From Gemmatimonadales bacterium (GTDB lineage: Bacteria > Gemmatimonadota > Gemmatimonadetes > Palauibacterales > Palauibacteraceae), in assembly GCA_030636765.1 (NCBI GenBank), contig DAOVWI010000038.1:1-16100 (forward strand): a stretch of DNA of 16,100 nt, read 5' to 3'. Position 1 is the first letter of the stretch, and each line of letters starts with the position of its first letter. A program made the position numbers and the translations under genes. The notes under the pieces were generated by a model, which saw nothing but the letters and a program-made list of their open reading frames with translations, was not told where the DNA came from and searched no databases. Positions 13,870 through 16,100 of this stretch are shown here, in pieces.

Positions 13870-14227
13870 CCGGGCCGTGCCGACCGGGCGGGACGGAGAC
13901 TGGGGGCTGAGGGCGCGCGGCGAGTCGGCTCGCTGCCGCGCCTGCGGCGCCTCGCACCCCGAGGACGAGATGGATGATGCGGGCTGGTGTGCCTCCTGCC
14001 AGGCCGATCTGGCCAGGAGGACCCGGCGGGCGCCCCACCTGATCGCGGCTGCGATCGTGTTGCCGTTCGCCGTCTGGACCCTTCTCGGCGGCCGATTCGA
14101 CGTGCTGCCCTCCTACGCCTGGCTGCTGCCGCTGGCGGCCGCGTACTATTTGGGCTACCGGATCGGCCGCGAGGTCGTGCGAGGGTATGCCCGGTGGACG
14201 CGGGCGAAGCTGGGTCCGTTCGGATGA
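13853..14227 (+). CDS. Zinc-ribbon membrane protein of unknown function
   Basis: A 124-residue protein starting at the ATG at 13853, 17 bp inside the end of the isocitrate dehydrogenase gene. An upstream in-frame GTG at 13820 would only extend it deeper into that gene. Two CxxC pairs, CRAC at about 28-31 and CASC at about 46-49, separated by an acidic stretch (ASHPEDEMDDAGW), make a probable zinc ribbon. It is followed by two hydrophobic segments: APHLIAAAIVLPFAVWTLL (about 60-78) and a longer one ending YAWLLPLAAAYYLGYRIG (about 88-105). The end is short and basic. The ribbon probably faces the cytoplasm. Its stop overlaps the next start as ATGA, so the two small membrane proteins are probably coupled. 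Confidence 0.72.
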   Translation: MSPPSDRAVPTGRDGDWGLRARGESARCRACGASHPEDEMDDAGWCASCQADLARRTRRAPHLIAAAIVLPFAVWTLLGGRFDVLPSYAWLLPLAAAYYLGYRIGREVVRGYARWTRAKLGPFG

Positions 14228-14403
14228 GAGCGCGTCGGCCGGGGGCTCGAAACCTGGCGCTGGCCGCGGCCAGCGCCGGCTTCATGCTCGGTCTGGTGCT
14301 GGCCGTGAACCCCGGACATTACGGAGCGATCGGCTCCGTGGCGGGCGCCGGGCTGGCGATCGGGATGGCGGCGCTGGCCTTCCGGACGTTCAGGGGCGGC
14401 TGA
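14224..14403 (+). CDS. Very small two-helix membrane protein
   Basis: A 59-residue protein starting at an ATG that overlaps the previous stop codon (ATGA, 14224-14227). After a basic start (MRARRPGARN) come two glycine/alanine-rich hydrophobic segments, LALAAASAGFMLGLVLAVN and GAIGSVAGAGLAIGMAALAF, separated by PGHYG. It ends RTFRGG. This is a plausible bitopic or hairpin membrane protein. I do not recognise it. Support comes from the coupling and the two clear hydrophobic stretches rather than homology. A gap of 47 bp separates it from the acyl-CoA dehydrogenase. Confidence 0.6.
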   Translation: MRARRPGARNLALAAASAGFMLGLVLAVNPGHYGAIGSVAGAGLAIGMAALAFRTFRGG

Positions 14404-14450
14404 CCAGCCGGGGAAGTACGATCAGGATTCATCAACCGGAGCGAGAATAG

Positions 14451-15632
14451 ATGGCTTTCGAAGGCGTCGACTTTTTCGAGATGGACGACCTGCTCGAGGA
14501 CGACGAGCGGGCCGTGCGAGACCTGGTGCGCGACTGGGTGGAGAGCGAGGTGATCCCGATCATCGAGCACCACTACATGGAGCACACCTTCCCGAGCGAG
14601 CTCATCCCACAGATGGCCGAGCTCGGATTCCTGGGCGCGAACCTGCCGGAGGAGTACGACTGCGCGGGCCTCAACAACGTGGCGTACGGCCTCATCATGC
14701 AGGAGCTGGAACGGGGCGACTCGGGGATCCGTTCCTTCTGCTCGGTGCAGGGGGCGCTCGTCATGTACCCGATCTACGAGTTCGGCTCCGAGGAGCAGCG
14801 GCGCGAGTGGCTTCCGAAGCTCGCGAGTGGGGAGGCGATCGGGTGCTTCGGGCTCACGGAGCCCGATTTCGGCTCAAACCCCGGCGGGCTGCTGACCCGC
14901 GCCGTGAAGGACGGCGACGAGTGGGTGCTGAACGGCTCGAAGATGTGGATCACGAACGGCTCGATGGCCGACGTGGCGATCATCTGGGCGAAAACGGGCG
15001 ATGTGGCCGACGTGGCGTCGATCCGAGGCTTCATCGTCGAGACCGACCGTGAAGGCTTTACCGCCAAGGATCAGAAGGGGAAGCTGTCGCTTCTCGCGTC
15101 CGACACGAGCGAGCTCGCCCTGCAGGACGTGCGCGTGCCGGAGACCAACCTCCTGCCGAACAGCGGGGGGCTGAAGAGCGCCCTCAAATGCCTTACGCAG
15201 GCGCGCTATGGGATCGCCTGGGGGGTCATCGGCGCGGCGATGGCGTGCTACTCGGAGGCGCTGGAGTACGCGAAGAGCCGGGTGCAGTTCGAGAAGCCGA
15301 TCGCCGGCTACCAGATCCAGCAGGTCCGCCTCGCCGAGATGCTTACCGAGATCACCAAGGCCCAGCTCCTCGCGCTACGCCTCGGCCGGCTGAAGGACGA
15401 GGGCAGGGTCCGGCCGCAGCAGGTCTCGCTCGCCAAACGGAACAACGTGGACATGGCGTGCGAGTGCGCTCGCGAGGCGCGCCGCCTTCTCGGCGCGAAC
15501 GGGATCCTGGTGGAGTACTCCGCGATGCGCCATATGGCGAACCTGGAGTCGGTCTACACGTACGAGGGCACGCACGACATGCACACCCTGATTCTCGGCC
15601 AGGACATCACGGGCATCGCGGCGTTCAGCTGA
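14451..15632 (+). CDS. gcdH: Glutaryl-CoA dehydrogenase
   Basis: A 393-residue FAD enzyme that oxidises and decarboxylates glutaryl-CoA to crotonyl-CoA, in lysine/tryptophan breakdown. The acyl-CoA dehydrogenase core is complete: CFGLTEPDFGSNPG (FAD/substrate strand), SKMWITNG, RYGIAWGVIGAA, RVQFEKPIAGYQ and the C-terminal ANLESVYTYEGTHDMHTLILG with the probable catalytic base Glu372. Two substrate-specific residues of the glutaryl enzyme, Glu87 and Arg94 in the stretch ELERGDSGIRSF, are both present, which favours glutaryl-CoA over plain fatty acyl-CoA. A GGAGCGAG (14438-14445) precedes the ATG by about five bases. The 47-bp gap upstream could hold its own promoter, but none is clear. It ends the nine-gene run. 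Confidence 0.9.
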   Translation: MAFEGVDFFEMDDLLEDDERAVRDLVRDWVESEVIPIIEHHYMEHTFPSELIPQMAELGFLGANLPEEYDCAGLNNVAYGLIMQELERGDSGIRSFCSVQGALVMYPIYEFGSEEQRREWLPKLASGEAIGCFGLTEPDFGSNPGGLLTRAVKDGDEWVLNGSKMWITNGSMADVAIIWAKTGDVADVASIRGFIVETDREGFTAKDQKGKLSLLASDTSELALQDVRVPETNLLPNSGGLKSALKCLTQARYGIAWGVIGAAMACYSEALEYAKSRVQFEKPIAGYQIQQVRLAEMLTEITKAQLLALRLGRLKDEGRVRPQQVSLAKRNNVDMACECAREARRLLGANGILVEYSAMRHMANLESVYTYEGTHDMHTLILGQDITGIAAFS

Positions 15633-15638
15633 ACGCCG

Positions 15639-15686
15639 CTCGCGCGGCCGGTTCGTGCTGGCGCGCCCGCAGCGCCGCCGCGCGAG
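15639..15686. terminator. Possible bidirectional terminator, long-stem inverted repeat
   Basis: A perfect 10-bp inverted repeat, CTCGCGCGGC (15639-15648) and GCCGCGCGAG (15677-15686), encloses a 28-base loop that can itself pair (GCTG...CAGC). It occupies the 70-bp convergent gap between gcdH and the last gene, the usual place for a shared terminator. No T tract follows on either strand. Confidence 0.5.
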
Positions 15687-15702
15687 GTTGGCGAGCTCGG
15701 CG

Positions 15703-16100
15703 CTAGCGGACGGGCACCATGATGTGGGCGTAGGGCGTGCCGGCCCACATCACCCACGGCCCGTCGCCACCCGGCTCGGTCGTGATGCCCTCCAGGCCCG
15801 CGTTGTTCGGGACGATGACCATGAGATGAGGTCCGGTGACGACCCAATCGTCCGTCGGCTCCTCCGCATACGGATCGGAATTGCTGGCGCCGGAATCGCC
15901 CGCGAGCATGTAACCTATGCCTACGCGGTCGATGGCCACGGGCTCCTGGTTCATCCAACCATTGGCCCAGGCGAGCCACGGCTCGTCGAGGCACATCGGA
16001 GCCTTCTCGAAGTTCGCTGGCGTTGGGAAACAGGTCCAGCCGTTGTCGCCCTCCTTGAGGACGTTCTGCTCCCAATCGACCACGGTGGCGCCCATGGCCA
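15703..16100 (-). CDS. Exported-type hypothetical protein, C-terminal part
   Basis: The frame is open to the right edge, so the true start lies outside; the Met at 16095 is probably internal because the preceding codon is also open and the sequence is already mid-domain. About 132 residues are visible. They contain ATVVDWEQNVLKEGDNGWTC, then MCLDEPWLAWANGWMN, IDRVGIGYMLAGDSGASNSDP, GPHLMVIVPNNAGLEGI and the ending GGDGPWVMWAGTPYAHIMVPVR. It has two cysteines (in GWTC and MCLDE), many Trp and Gly, and a pattern I have seen in hypothetical secreted proteins of Gemmatimonadota-like genomes. That recollection is not a computed match. No function is known to me. Confidence 0.7.
   Translation of the reverse strand, partial: AMGATVVDWEQNVLKEGDNGWTCFPTPANFEKAPMCLDEPWLAWANGWMNQEPVAIDRVGIGYMLAGDSGASNSDPYAEEPTDDWVVTGPHLMVIVPNNAGLEGITTEPGGDGPWVMWAGTPYAHIMVPVR

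Overview
The window is uniformly GC-rich chromosomal DNA, densely packed with bacterial genes. It has no rRNA, tRNA, CRISPR array, transposase or phage gene that I can see. Several exported lipoproteins, a right-edge secreted-protein family I associate with Gemmatimonadota-type genomes, frequent GTG/TTG starts and few strong Shine-Dalgarno sites suggest an environmental Gemmatimonadota-like bacterium. That assignment is inference with moderate confidence.

Layout. (1) Positions 1-284, minus: the 5' end of a probable family-5 substrate-binding lipoprotein, cut by the window edge. (2) 513-3887, plus: a tightly coupled four-gene operon made of a small TPR protein, a long-chain acyl-CoA synthetase, CutA and a second TPR protein, with overlapping or touching start and stop codons. 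(3) 3958-6508, minus: an exported lipoprotein of unknown function followed by a DUF445 membrane protein. (4) 6767-8059, plus: a glutamate/dicarboxylate:cation symporter. (5) 8104-8499, minus: a DUF1499 protein. (6) 8590-15632, plus: a nine-gene co-directional run consisting of a sugar nucleotidyltransferase, a LeuA-family Claisen condensase, a glycerophosphodiester phosphodiesterase, two exported hypothetical proteins, NAD-type isocitrate dehydrogenase, a zinc-ribbon membrane protein, a 59-residue membrane protein and glutaryl-CoA dehydrogenase. (7) 15703 to the right edge, minus: a secreted-protein fragment.

The genes are mostly metabolic and envelope housekeeping: activation of fatty acids (acyl-CoA synthetase), an acyl-CoA oxidation step (GcdH), a TCA-cycle step (IDH), uptake of C4 or amino-acid acids (symporter), phosphodiester hydrolysis and sugar-nucleotide supply. 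The nine-gene run probably starts from a recognisable sigma70-like promoter at 8535-8563.

I do not see a convincing new defence or mobile system. The most unusual signal is the number of short tandem or direct repeats outside conserved domains: a 20-bp x3 array in the convergent gap 3896-3955, a 16-18-bp x5 array in the divergent gap 6569-6654, a 17-bp repeat marking both stop codons of a convergent pair (8043-8059 and 8091-8107), an 18-bp x4 array that encodes the hydrophobic core of a signal peptide (11549-11620), and a 33-bp-period duplication at the start of a TPR gene (3195-3254).
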